NCBI RefSeq assembly: GCF_900314615.1
Contig: NZ_OMWA01000021.1
Coordinates: 1 to 62,550, forward strand
Source of the DNA: an uncultured Methanobrevibacter sp.
Lineage (GTDB): Archaea; Methanobacteriota; Methanobacteria; Methanobacteriales; Methanobacteriaceae
Direction of reading: 5' to 3'
Length of the DNA: 62,550 bases
This document shows positions 1 through 8,264 of the stretch, piece by piece. Position 1 is the stretch's first letter. Every line of letters starts with the position of its first letter. The notes below the pieces were generated by a model. The model was given only the letters and a program-made list of their open reading frames with translations. It ran no database searches and had not been told where the DNA came from. Made by a program: the position numbers and the translations under genes.

Positions 1-1037
1 AATTCTCCACTAAAAAATACGACTACACTGTAGTAGACTGCCCAGGACACAGAGACTTCGTTAAAAACATGATCACTGGTGCTTCCCAAGCAGACGCAGG
101 TGTATTAGTAGTAGCAGCTGACGACGGTGTAATGCCACAAACCAAAGAACACGTGTTCTTATCCAAAACTTTAGGTATTAACCAATTAATCATTGCAATC
201 AACAAAATGGATATTGTTGATTACTCCGAAGACAAATTCAACGAATTAAAAGAAGAAGTATCAAACTTAATCAAAACTGTAGGATTCAACCCTGCTGACG
301 TACCTTTCATCCCATTATCTGCTTTCCAAGGGGACAACATTACTGAAGCATCTTCCAACACTTCCTGGTACAAAGGACCTACATTACTCGAAGCATTAGA
401 TGCATTAACTGCACCTGATAAACCAACCAACTTACCTTTAAGAATTCCTATTCAAGACGTATACTCCATTACTGGTGTAGGTACCGTTCCTGTAGGAAGA
501 GTTGAAACTGGTGTAATGAAAAAAGGTGAAAACGTTATCTTTGAACCAGCTGGAGCTTCAGGAGAAGTTAAATCTATCGAAATGCACCACGAACAATTTG
601 AAGTAGCTGAACCTGGTGACAACATCGGATTCAACGTAAGAGGTGTAGGTAAAAACGATATCAGAAGAGGAGACGTAGCAGGACACACTGACAGTGCTCC
701 TACCGTAGCAAAAGAATTCGACGCACAAATTGTTGTTTTACAACACCCTGGTGTAATCACCGTTGGATACACTCCTGTATTCCACTGTCACACTTCTCAA
801 GTAGCATGTACTTTCTTAGAATTATCTAAAAAATTAAACCCTGCTACTGGTGCTGTTGACGAAGAAAACCCTGACTTCTTAAAAACCGGTAACGCAGCTA
901 TTGTTAAAATTAAACCTACCAAACCAATGTGTCTCGAAAACGCAAAAGAAATCCCACAAATGGGTAGATTTGCTATCAGAGATATGGGTCAAACTGTTGC
1001 TGCAGGTTTATGTCTTAACGTTACCCCAGCAAAATAA
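1..1037 (+). CDS. tuf: Translation elongation factor EF-1A (aEF1A), 5'-truncated by the window edge
   Basis: GTPase that delivers aminoacyl-tRNA to the ribosome. The reading frame is open from base 3 and runs into the window from the left, so the P-loop (G1) and start lie outside. Visible are the G3 motif DCPGH, the G4 motif NKMD, and the beta-barrel domains 2 and 3 through the C-terminal VAAGLCLNVTPAK. The long form of domain 2 (EVKSIEMHHEQ) is archaeal/eukaryotic EF-1A rather than bacterial EF-Tu. It is followed after 67 bases by the uS10 gene, the usual archaeal str-operon order. The identification is secure; only the N-terminus is missing. Confidence 0.97.
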   Translation, partial: FSTKKYDYTVVDCPGHRDFVKNMITGASQADAGVLVVAADDGVMPQTKEHVFLSKTLGINQLIIAINKMDIVDYSEDKFNELKEEVSNLIKTVGFNPADVPFIPLSAFQGDNITEASSNTSWYKGPTLLEALDALTAPDKPTNLPLRIPIQDVYSITGVGTVPVGRVETGVMKKGENVIFEPAGASGEVKSIEMHHEQFEVAEPGDNIGFNVRGVGKNDIRRGDVAGHTDSAPTVAKEFDAQIVVLQHPGVITVGYTPVFHCHTSQVACTFLELSKKLNPATGAVDEENPDFLKTGNAAIVKIKPTKPMCLENAKEIPQMGRFAIRDMGQTVAAGLCLNVTPAK

Positions 1038-1054
1038 GTTTGTAAAAACTAATT

Positions 1055-1092
1055 AGAAAGTAATCTTTTACTTTCTTTATTTTTGTTTTTTT
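1055..1092 (+). terminator. Stem-loop plus T-rich tract between EF-1A and uS10 genes
   Basis: AGAAAGTA (1055-1062) pairs with TACTTTCT (1069-1076) across a 6-base loop and is followed by a T-rich run. It lies inside the EF-1A/uS10 spacer, so it may act as a partial terminator or processing site that sets the two expression levels rather than ending transcription completely. Its function is inferred. Confidence 0.45.
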
Positions 1093-1104
1093 GGAGGATA
1101 ATAG

Positions 1105-1413
1105 ATGAATCAAGCAAGAATTAAACTTACTGGAACTGACCCAGAAAAATTAGCATACGTTTGTGATCAACTCAAAAAAATTGCTGAAAGAACTGGTGTT
1201 GACTTATCTGGTCCTATTCCACTTCCTACTAAAAAATTAGTAGTCCCAACAAGAAAATCTCCAGATGGAGAAGGAAAAGCTTCATGGGAAAAATGGGAAC
1301 TCAGAATTCATAAACGTTTAATCGGTATTGGAGCTGATGAACGTGCTATGAGACAAGTTATGAAAGTCAACGTTCCTGATAATGTAAGTATCGAAATTGA
1401 ACTTAAAGGATAA
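1105..1413 (+). CDS. rpsJ: 30S ribosomal protein S10 (uS10)
   Basis: Small-subunit head protein of 102 residues, the normal archaeal length. The sequence begins MNQARIKLTGTDPEKLAYVC and contains the family core SGPIPLPTKKLVVPTRKSPDGEG, followed by ELRIHKRLIGI. A strong GGAGG lies at 1093-1097, 7 bases before the ATG, which fixes the start. It follows EF-1A as in other archaeal str operons and is closed by a perfect hairpin that begins at its stop codon. Confidence 0.98.
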   Translation: MNQARIKLTGTDPEKLAYVCDQLKKIAERTGVDLSGPIPLPTKKLVVPTRKSPDGEGKASWEKWELRIHKRLIGIGADERAMRQVMKVNVPDNVSIEIELKG

Positions 1414-1440
1414 ATATTTAGAATCCTTCTAAATATTCCT
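1413..1440 (+). terminator. Terminator of the str operon
   Basis: AATATTTAGAA (1413-1423) and TTCTAAATATT (1427-1437) form a perfect 11-bp stem with a 3-base loop immediately after the rpsJ stop, followed by CCTTTTC. It separates rpsJ from the tRNA gene. Confidence 0.6.
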
Positions 1441-1448
1441 TTTCATAT

Positions 1449-1532
1449 GCCGAGATAGTCTAGTCTGGTAAGGCGCAGGACTTGAAATCCTGTGAGGTTT
1501 CCCTCGCCTGGGTTCAAATCCCAGTCTCGGCG
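1449..1532 (+). tRNA. tRNA-Ser, anticodon TGA
   Basis: A full cloverleaf can be drawn. The acceptor stem GCCGAGA (1449-1455) pairs with TCTCGGC (1525-1531), followed by discriminator G1532. The anticodon stem is CAGGA/TCCTG around the loop CTTGAAA, giving anticodon TGA for UCA codons. The variable arm is long (TGAGG...CCTCG), and the T-loop is GGTTCAAATCC. The long variable arm and G discriminator mark tRNA-Ser. CCA is not encoded and no intron is seen. Confidence 0.97.
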
Positions 1533-1553
1533 TTCTTTTTATTTAACTTTTTT

Positions 1554-2336
1554 TTAAAAACTTTTAATTTTTTTATCAAGCTCTTTTAAATCATTTACAA
1601 TGTCATTTTTTTCTAACATTCTGATTTCAGGGCGCTGTATCATGATGACGGCTATATTTTTTATGTTTGCAGCTTCAATCTTTTCAACCACTCCGCCTAT
1701 CTCGCCGCTTTCCTTTGTTATCATCACGCTTGCATCATACTTTTCAATAAGATCAATGTTTTCTTCAAGCGTTGCGGCACCTGTCATGGGGATGATATGG
1801 CCTGCGTCGACTCCAAGCTCTTCGCATTTTTTTAGGGAACTTTCAACTTTTAAAATCCTCGGATAGAATCTCTCGACTGAAACGTATTTCACGATATCTG
1901 CCATGGTGTTGGCTCCTGCAAAATGCAGCACATTTCCTTTAACGAATTCATTTTCAATCAATTTTCCTGCATCGTCAAATGATTTTACGTAACGGATATG
2001 TGATGTGTCAATGTTTTCAAGGTTGGTGATAGGTCTTTCAAAGCGAATATATGGCATTTCAAGTTCTTTTGCTATGCTTGCACTGGTCTGTGTGATGTGT
2101 TCTGCAAAGGGATGGGTTGCATCAATTAAAATATCAAATTCATTTTCTTTAATGATGCTTATGATTTCATCCTTTAAAAGAGGCCTTGCAATTGTCTCGT
2201 CACTTCCGGCTTCCTGGGCAAGTCTTGCACCGTATTCTGTTGTTGTTGTAGTGAGGATGAAAACATCATAGTTTTTTTTAAGATGACTAATGATATTTGT
2301 CGAGTCCTTGGTTCCTCCCAGTAAAATCACTTTCAT
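1554..2336 (-). CDS. cobK: Cobalt-precorrin-6A reductase (CobK/CbiJ family)
   Basis: NAD(P)H-dependent reduction of (cobalt-)precorrin-6A in anaerobic cobamide synthesis, whose product supports methanogen corrinoid methyltransferases. The 260-residue length is normal. The N-terminal MKVILLGGTKDS nucleotide-binding loop, the DATHPFA motif (about residues 72-78) and FAGANTMADI match the family. The start codon overlaps the stop of the upstream P-type ATPase gene (ATGA), with GGTGAT as binding site, so the two are translationally coupled. No other cobalamin gene lies in the window. Confidence 0.9.
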   Translation of the reverse strand: MKVILLGGTKDSTNIISHLKKNYDVFILTTTTTEYGARLAQEAGSDETIARPLLKDEIISIIKENEFDILIDATHPFAEHITQTSASIAKELEMPYIRFERPITNLENIDTSHIRYVKSFDDAGKLIENEFVKGNVLHFAGANTMADIVKYVSVERFYPRILKVESSLKKCEELGVDAGHIIPMTGAATLEENIDLIEKYDASVMITKESGEIGGVVEKIEAANIKNIAVIMIQRPEIRMLEKNDIVNDLKELDKKIKSF

Positions 2337-4762
2337 TTCATCACCCTGTTCATAATCTTTTGAGCAATCAGTATTGTAGAGGATACCACAATGATAATAA
2401 CCCAGTCAACAAGACCTATTGCTGTTGTTCTGAATATTATCTGAAGCTGAGGTATGTACAATATAAGAAGCTGGAGCAGGAATGAAATCAGAATTCCAAG
2501 ATATAAATATTTGCTTGACTTTTCTGAATTGGCCCTTCCGTTGAAAGTGTTTAAAAGCTGATAGACTACAAACAATGTAAACGCAACAGTCATTGCATTT
2601 CTTGTTGATGCTCCCTGTGAAATCTTGTAGTAGAATACGCATATGGTTCCCACAGCCATTACTATTCCTAAAAATAGTATCTGCATCAGAATGTTTTTAG
2701 TTAGAATGTCTCCAACTTCAGGAGACCTTTTCATGATGTCCCTTTCAGCACCCTCGATACCGAGCATCTGTGCAGGAGGTCCGTCCATAACTATATTCAG
2801 CCATAAAAGCTGTGCCGGATTGAAAGGAAGAGGCAGATTAAGAAGGGATGTTCCCACAATTGTAAGAATCGCTCCGACGTTAGTTGAAACCTGATACTTT
2901 ACAAATCTCTTGATGTTGTCATAGATTTTCCTTCCGCTTTCGATTGCTGTAACGATTGTTGTAAAGTCATCGTTTTGAACGATCATGTCTGATGCCTCTT
3001 TTGCAACGTCAGTTCCCCCGCCCATTGCAACACCGATTGATGCCCTTTTAAGTGCTGGCGCATCGTTTACACCGTCACCTGTCATTGCAACGATATTGCC
3101 GAGTTTTTTAAGTGTTTCAACAATTTTCATTTTCTGTGCAGGCTTTACCCTTGCATAGACCTGAATGTCTTCGGCTCTTTTCAGATATTCCTCATCTGAA
3201 AGCGCCTCAAGTTCAGCACCTGTAATGACTTGACCTGTTGTAAGTATTCCTAGGTTTTCTGCAATCGCTGTTGCGGTCTTCTGGTGGTCTCCGGTAATCA
3301 TTATAACCTTTATTCCCGCATCGATACACTCTTTTACGGATTTTTTAGCATCCTTTTTAGGAGGGTCAATCAGTCCGAGCATTCCGGTAAATGTCATGTC
3401 TTTTTCCACATCATTTTCATCCCTGATTTTGTATGCGCATCCGATTACCCTCAGAGCATGTCCGCTCATTTCATCAATTTTTTCAAGTATTGTTTCCTTT
3501 GTTTTACCGTCAAGTATTTCAATACTTCCATCATTATCTATGTATTTGCATTTATCTAGAATTATTTCTGGAGCACCTTTTGACAGGATTATGTTATTTT
3601 CACCGTCCAGTCTATGTATAGTAGTCATCATTTTACGATTGCTGTCAAGAGGGATTTCATCCACTCTCTCAAGTTCGCTTTCATGGTCCTTGCAGTATGT
3701 GAGTATCGCTGCATCGGTCTGGTCTCCGATAATATTTTCACCTGAAATGACTGCATTGTTGCACAATTTTCCGATAAGATGTGTTTTGTCCCTGTTTGTG
3801 TAATAACTCTCAACTACAGTCATTTTGTTTTCGGTAAGTGTACCTGTCTTGTCACTGCAGATTATTGTACATGAACCTAATGTCTCTACTGACAGGAGCT
3901 TTTTGACAATTGCGTTTGACTTTGCCATTTCGTTCATTCCAAGTGCAAGTGTCAGGGTAAGCACTGCAGGAAGCCCTTCTGGAATTGCAGCAACAGCAAG
4001 TGAAACAGCTGTCATGAATGTCTCTACAATAGGAACGCCCTGAGCCATTTCCAGAATAAAAATGGCAATACAAACTGCAATTGCGATTCCGGAAAGTATT
4101 TTTCCAAGTCTTCCTACACGCTTTGCAAGAGGAGTTTCCTCATCATCCTCCTGAACGATATCTGCAATCTTTCCGATTTCTGTCTGCATTCCAATGTTTT
4201 TGACAACTCCCAGTGCGTTTCCGCTCACAACATTGGAATCCATATATATCATGTCTTCTGCTTCTTTTTTTACAGCTTCAGACTCTCCGGTAAGACCTGA
4301 TTCATCACAGCTCAGCTGATTTGTTTGAATTAAAATCAAATCTGCAGGTACTTTAATTCCCTCTTCCAGAACGACAATGTCTCCGACTGTAAGTTCTTTG
4401 GCGTCAATTTCTTTAACTTCACCTTCTCTTCTCACAATCGCCATTTTGGATACAAGTCCCTTGAGGCTTTCCATTGCCTTTTGTGATCTGTACTCCTGGA
4501 TGAAACCGAAGATTGTGTTTAGAAGTACTGCAAGAAGAATTACTCCTGCATCGATTACATCTCCGATTGCAAATGATGCGATTGCAGCAACAATTAAAAG
4601 AGCAATCAGAATGTCAGCAAACTGGGATAAAAACAGCACTATCAGCGGAGTAGGCTTTTTTTCTACAATTTCATTTAAGCCGTACTCTTTTTGTCTTTTT
4701 TCGACTTCTTTAAGTGCCAAACCTTCTTTTGATGTATTGTATTCGGATAATATGTCACTCAT
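2333..4762 (-). CDS. Calcium-type (P2) cation-transporting P-type ATPase
   Basis: Membrane cation pump of about 809 residues, the size of prokaryotic P2 ATPases. It has the actuator-loop motif LTGES, the phosphorylation motif DKTGTLT, MTGDGVNDAPALK in the hinge, and about ten membrane segments. M4 carries IPEGLP and M6 carries NIVMD, giving SERCA-like Ca2+ site II ligands (Glu, Asn, Asp). M5 reads TNVGA where SERCA has SNVGE, so the site I glutamate is replaced, which suggests one ion per cycle as in PMR1/PMCA pumps. A GGTGAT overlapping the upstream stop favours the ATG at 4762 over the preceding TTG. Mn2+ or another cation is possible. Confidence 0.9.
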   Translation of the reverse strand: MSDILSEYNTSKEGLALKEVEKRQKEYGLNEIVEKKPTPLIVLFLSQFADILIALLIVAAIASFAIGDVIDAGVILLAVLLNTIFGFIQEYRSQKAMESLKGLVSKMAIVRREGEVKEIDAKELTVGDIVVLEEGIKVPADLILIQTNQLSCDESGLTGESEAVKKEAEDMIYMDSNVVSGNALGVVKNIGMQTEIGKIADIVQEDDEETPLAKRVGRLGKILSGIAIAVCIAIFILEMAQGVPIVETFMTAVSLAVAAIPEGLPAVLTLTLALGMNEMAKSNAIVKKLLSVETLGSCTIICSDKTGTLTENKMTVVESYYTNRDKTHLIGKLCNNAVISGENIIGDQTDAAILTYCKDHESELERVDEIPLDSNRKMMTTIHRLDGENNIILSKGAPEIILDKCKYIDNDGSIEILDGKTKETILEKIDEMSGHALRVIGCAYKIRDENDVEKDMTFTGMLGLIDPPKKDAKKSVKECIDAGIKVIMITGDHQKTATAIAENLGILTTGQVITGAELEALSDEEYLKRAEDIQVYARVKPAQKMKIVETLKKLGNIVAMTGDGVNDAPALKRASIGVAMGGGTDVAKEASDMIVQNDDFTTIVTAIESGRKIYDNIKRFVKYQVSTNVGAILTIVGTSLLNLPLPFNPAQLLWLNIVMDGPPAQMLGIEGAERDIMKRSPEVGDILTKNILMQILFLGIVMAVGTICVFYYKISQGASTRNAMTVAFTLFVVYQLLNTFNGRANSEKSSKYLYLGILISFLLQLLILYIPQLQIIFRTTAIGLVDWVIIIVVSSTILIAQKIMNRVMK

Positions 4763-4766
4763 CAAA

Positions 4767-5156
4767 TCACCTTAAAATGTAGAAACTGGCTCTGTTGTAA
4801 TTTTTTAATTTCATTTTAACTCTGCCGGTATTTAAATCTTCGTTTGTAAGTGGCTTGATTATAAGCTGTGAGCCCACTTTAACGGCAAGGTCTGCAATAT
4901 GTGGCTGAAGTTCGCTCGGAGGTCTTATGGAATATATTATGTCTGTGTCACGGTACAGATTTAAATCAGGATTTGTAACGTCGTCCTTTATTACTGTATC
5001 GTCTGCAGGCAGAATATCGGTTTTTATTACTGTGATGTTGTCATAGCCTGAAAGTTCATCTGCAATCTGCGGGAATCTCCCAACGGCAATTTCTGCGATT
5101 TTAACTTCTCTTCCGGCGATTTCACTTAAAATATAATCCTTAAAATCTTGCCACAT
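4767..5156 (-). CDS. UPF0146 family protein
   Basis: A protein of 129 residues of the archaeal UPF0146 family, with Rossmann-like features: VKIAEIAVGRFPQIADEL near the N-terminus, then ITVIKTDILP, DDVTNP and IIYSIRPPSELQP. The pattern resembles a minimal SAM-methyltransferase-like fold, but the function is unknown. The start is the ATG at 5156, preceded by GAGGAGTG. Its stop overlaps the ribosome binding site of the following P-type ATPase gene, so UPF0146, the ATPase and cobK form one coupled operon. Confidence 0.85.
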   Translation of the reverse strand: MWQDFKDYILSEIAGREVKIAEIAVGRFPQIADELSGYDNITVIKTDILPADDTVIKDDVTNPDLNLYRDTDIIYSIRPPSELQPHIADLAVKVGSQLIIKPLTNEDLNTGRVKMKLKNYNRASFYILR

Positions 5157-5226
5157 GTTCACTCCTCTATTGTATATTATTCTATACAAACTATTAAATA
5201 ATTTGTTTTTAATAATTTATTCTAGT

Positions 5227-5682
5227 ATGAATATTCGAAAGTTCACTCCCGAAGATTTGAAAAGGGTTCATGAAATAGAATCCATGTCATTTGACCAGTC
5301 CTATGGAATCGAGGTATTTCAGGGACTCTATGAAATGGGAGTAGGTTTTCTTGTAGCTGAAGAGCTTGGATATGTAATAGGATATGTCATCTTCTGGATA
5401 AAATATGAAAATCAGGGCCATATCATCTCAATTGCCGTTGACAAGAACTATCGCCGTGGCGGGGCAGGTACAAAGCTTCTGGTAAAGGCAATTGCAATTC
5501 TTTCACTTTTAAAGCTTGATACTGTATATCTGGAAGTGAATGAAAACAATCATGGTGCGGTTGAGTTTTACAAAAGTTTCGGCTTTAGGATTGACCGTAC
5601 GGTTCCTGGATATTATGAGAACGGTGATGGTGCCATTTTAATGTATCTTAAATTAGAGTCTGGTAAAATTCCCGTTGAATAG
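5227..5682 (+). CDS. rimI: Ribosomal protein alanine N-acetyltransferase-like GNAT (RimI/archaeal Nat)
   Basis: GNAT N-acetyltransferase of 151 residues; the archaeal relatives acetylate protein N-termini. The acetyl-CoA loop reads YRRGGAGTKLL (motif A, R-x-x-G-x-G/A), preceded by the beta strand HIISIAVDKN. The motif B region YLEVNENNHGAVEFYKSFGFRI is characteristic of RimI/Naa10-type enzymes. The start at MNIRKFTPEDL (5227) gives the standard length; the frame upstream of it lacks family sequence. It is divergent from the UPF0146 gene, and its 3' end overlaps the convergent zinc-ribbon gene by 30 bases. Confidence 0.88.
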   Translation: MNIRKFTPEDLKRVHEIESMSFDQSYGIEVFQGLYEMGVGFLVAEELGYVIGYVIFWIKYENQGHIISIAVDKNYRRGGAGTKLLVKAIAILSLLKLDTVYLEVNENNHGAVEFYKSFGFRIDRTVPGYYENGDGAILMYLKLESGKIPVE

Positions 5683-6204
5683 CTGGGTGTAGTTTGTAAG
5701 CATGGTTGTGTCGAGCTGTCCGGTTAAAAACAGTATTGCAATAAGCACTACATAAAATCCGAATATCGCAAGCTGGATATGTCCATGTCTTTTGACTCTT
5801 GGATTTTTCCTGGTTGAAAGAATTATTCCTATTATAAGGCCTAAGATTCCTCCTAAAATTGAGAAAACGTATCCGAAAAATATCAGAATCTTTTCAAATG
5901 TGCTTATAGGCATCTGAGGACTGACCTCTTTTTTAACGACAATAGGATTTATCATGTTTGTCTCGCCGTTAGGCTTTTTAACAACGATTGGCGGGACCAT
6001 GCCGCTGTTTTCCATATTCTGTTTTATAACAAGTGGTGTGCCGCATTTGACGCAGAAATCCGCTTCATCAGGATTTTTATATCCGCACAACGGGCAGGTG
6101 TTTTCGTCAATTTCTATTTTTGGAAATTCATAACCGCATTTTATACAAAATCCATATGTATCATCGCTTGTTGAACCGCACTGCGGGCATCTTCTTAAAA
6201 CCAT
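5653..6204 (-). CDS. Double zinc-ribbon membrane protein
   Basis: A protein of 183 residues. The N-terminus holds two zinc ribbons, CPQCG...CIKCG (about residues 7-24) and CPLCG...CVKCG (about 38-55). A hydrophilic linker follows, then two predicted transmembrane segments near residues 104-130 and 143-165. Such ribbon-plus-membrane proteins are common in methanogens and have no defined role. The start is preceded by GTGAT, and the 3' end overlaps the convergent rimI-like gene. The zinc sites and topology are read directly; function is unknown. Confidence 0.75.
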   Translation of the reverse strand: MVLRRCPQCGSTSDDTYGFCIKCGYEFPKIEIDENTCPLCGYKNPDEADFCVKCGTPLVIKQNMENSGMVPPIVVKKPNGETNMINPIVVKKEVSPQMPISTFEKILIFFGYVFSILGGILGLIIGIILSTRKNPRVKRHGHIQLAIFGFYVVLIAILFLTGQLDTTMLTNYTQLFNGNFTRL

Positions 6205-6283
6205 ACTATCACTTAGTAATTAATTAAGACAATTAACTTATTAAAGTTTTTTATATTATTTGTTTAATATTTCTTCGGATATT

Positions 6284-7072
6284 TCATCTGTTTTTGATTT
6301 TGTTTTCAACTTTACAGATTGCCTGTGTCATTGTTCCCATAGGACAGTATACGCACCATGATCTCGGTTTGAACAGAATCATGGTCACCAGTCCAAGTAT
6401 TGTTGATGTAAGCATTACGCTGTAAAAACCGAATGCAAACTGTGAAACCCATGGAGCTATTACATTTCCATGATATGCCCACATCCAAGGAACATTAATG
6501 GTCCATAAAACTGTAATTGCCTGTGTCAGGCTTTTTGCACCTGCAAATACAAGGTATGTATTCCAGAGCATTACAAAAAACATTGCAAAGAAAAATATCA
6601 GAAATCCGTATCTGAACGCCTTTGATGCCAGCCATTTCGGAATATCTTTTTTTCTGGATAATCCTATACGTCCTCCGATTAGGCCCAGAAGTTGACCTCT
6701 ATCACAATAACGATTGCAGAATCCTTTGTTTCCTTTAAATATTGCAAAAAGCAATGGTGTGATAAAGCATATCATTCCAAGCCATGCAAATATTATGTTG
6801 AAAAATCCTAAAGCGAAATAAACGATGGAAAAAATCCACAGGTAATCATACCACTTTTCGAATCTGATTCTGTTTTGCTTTTTCGGATGTTGTCCTTCGA
6901 TTACTGATGCCGGACATTCCACTACACACTTTCCGCATCCTATACATAAATTTTCATCAACTCTTGCATACATTCCGTTTTTAACTTCTATTGCCTCTTT
7001 AGGACAAACCTTAAGACAGCATCCGCACGAAACGCATAAATCCTCATTAACCTCCGACTTTACTTTCGCCAT
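6284..7072 (-). CDS. Membrane-bound 4Fe-4S ferredoxin, NapH/NosR/CcoG-like
   Basis: A redox protein of 262 residues. The N-terminus has two complete 4Fe-4S motifs (CVSCGCCLKVCP and CIGCGKCVVECP). A polytopic domain of about four to five helices follows, carrying the two cytoplasmic motifs CNRYCDRGQ and CVYCPMGT that define the NapH/NosR family. These proteins shuttle electrons across or along the membrane to periplasmic or metallocentre-assembly partners. The start has GGTGAG 5 bases upstream. No partner oxidoreductase is adjacent, so the electron acceptor cannot be named. Confidence 0.85.
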   Translation of the reverse strand: MAKVKSEVNEDLCVSCGCCLKVCPKEAIEVKNGMYARVDENLCIGCGKCVVECPASVIEGQHPKKQNRIRFEKWYDYLWIFSIVYFALGFFNIIFAWLGMICFITPLLFAIFKGNKGFCNRYCDRGQLLGLIGGRIGLSRKKDIPKWLASKAFRYGFLIFFFAMFFVMLWNTYLVFAGAKSLTQAITVLWTINVPWMWAYHGNVIAPWVSQFAFGFYSVMLTSTILGLVTMILFKPRSWCVYCPMGTMTQAICKVENKIKNR

Positions 7073-7214
7073 TTACTCACCAATGAATTTGTTATAATTA
7101 AAATTTGATTTTAAAAGATTAAAATAGTTTCCATTTTTCAAATCTTTCATATCGACAATTATATTATGAGCATATGAGAAATAATTAATTGGAATTATTT
7201 TTCAGAGGATAGTC

Positions 7215-8186
7215 ATGATTGAAAAAATAGAAATCACGCAACGTTTTAATTTTAAGCGCCTTAACAGGCATTATGAATGTCTTACAATTGATTTTTTAAA
7301 TAATTCTGCATATTATAAAATTTCCGAGCGTGGAAGCGGTGACAAGTTTTTATCTGAAAATCCTCTTTGCGACAGTTCATGGACTGATATTTTAGTGGAT
7401 TTGAGAACCAGAATGACCAGTGAAATCCGCACATTTGATTTTAAAAAGGCCGATAAGTTTCTACATGATTTCAGACAGCTGAAATTATTTGATGATTTTG
7501 AAAGCGAAAAGTTTCTCTATTTTGAAAAACTAGAAGTGATTTATTCCTGCATTGTCATAATCTATGCGACTGACGGATATTATGAGTACAGCTTCAAGAA
7601 TAACTTTCCCAAAAACTGGACACGCTTCGGTGAGATGTTATATGAGCTGGTTTCTTTTGACGTTCTCCATCTCAATTATCAAAAACATCTCGCAACACCC
7701 TTATATCATGAAATCAGAAAAGACGGCATCTATCGTGATGGGAATAGGCTCAATATCAAAACAATCGAGTTCGGCCATTACAGGGCATATCCTTATGACA
7801 TTCCAAATCCCCGTCTGATTGTAAACTTCACAGATAAGACAATTCGGGGATATATTGAAAAAGAGATGACATCCGGCGATGAGGAGAGGATTTTGAATCT
7901 GCTTTCCAGATATCATGTTTACATGTGGATTTTCAGGGATTATCACAAAAAGTCCATCACCCGTGACCCGGATGATCTGGAAGGATATGACTGGTACCTT
8001 GAAATGGTATTTGAAGGTGATGTAATATGGCATATCTTCGGATATAACGAATATCCCGATACCTATGTTCATCTCGGCCGTGAAATAATGGACCTGACCG
8101 GCATGGACCTTCTTGAAATAGAAACGATTTCACAGGATGATTTAAATTTATTTGATAAATTCGCAGACGAAATCTTATCAGAATAG
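7215..8186 (+). CDS. Protein of unknown function with two related halves
   Basis: A 323-residue soluble protein with no recognised family. The ATG at 7215 has AGAGGAT upstream. The N-terminal half (ending YYEYSFKNNFPKNWTRFGEM) and the C-terminal half (ending GDVIWHIFGYNEYPDTYVHL) share a pattern: a strand and helix region, then an aromatic stretch with N-x-x-P and a helix with hydrophobic L/I spacing. This suggests an internal domain duplication. It sits alone between the divergent ferredoxin gene and prf1, with its own upstream region. Similar N-x-x-P modules occur in uncharacterised proteins of gut microbes. No catalytic motif is seen. Confidence 0.7.
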   Translation: MIEKIEITQRFNFKRLNRHYECLTIDFLNNSAYYKISERGSGDKFLSENPLCDSSWTDILVDLRTRMTSEIRTFDFKKADKFLHDFRQLKLFDDFESEKFLYFEKLEVIYSCIVIIYATDGYYEYSFKNNFPKNWTRFGEMLYELVSFDVLHLNYQKHLATPLYHEIRKDGIYRDGNRLNIKTIEFGHYRAYPYDIPNPRLIVNFTDKTIRGYIEKEMTSGDEERILNLLSRYHVYMWIFRDYHKKSITRDPDDLEGYDWYLEMVFEGDVIWHIFGYNEYPDTYVHLGREIMDLTGMDLLEIETISQDDLNLFDKFADEILSE

Positions 8187-8264
8187 CTATTTTTTCATTA
8201 GTTATTTATATTATTAAAAAGATATTTATTACTATTATATTAATTTAATTTTTATAGGGATAAC

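Noticed and set aside
3396..3803. 135-codon plus-strand ORF inside the P-type ATPase gene
   Set aside because: It is a shadow frame of a well-recognised ATPase; no binding site and Ser/Ile/Leu-rich composition typical of antisense frames.
5155..5226. Upstream extension of the rimI-like gene
   Set aside because: The extra residues are hydrophobic spacer translation overlapping the divergent UPF0146 start, and family alignment begins at MNIRKFTPEDL.
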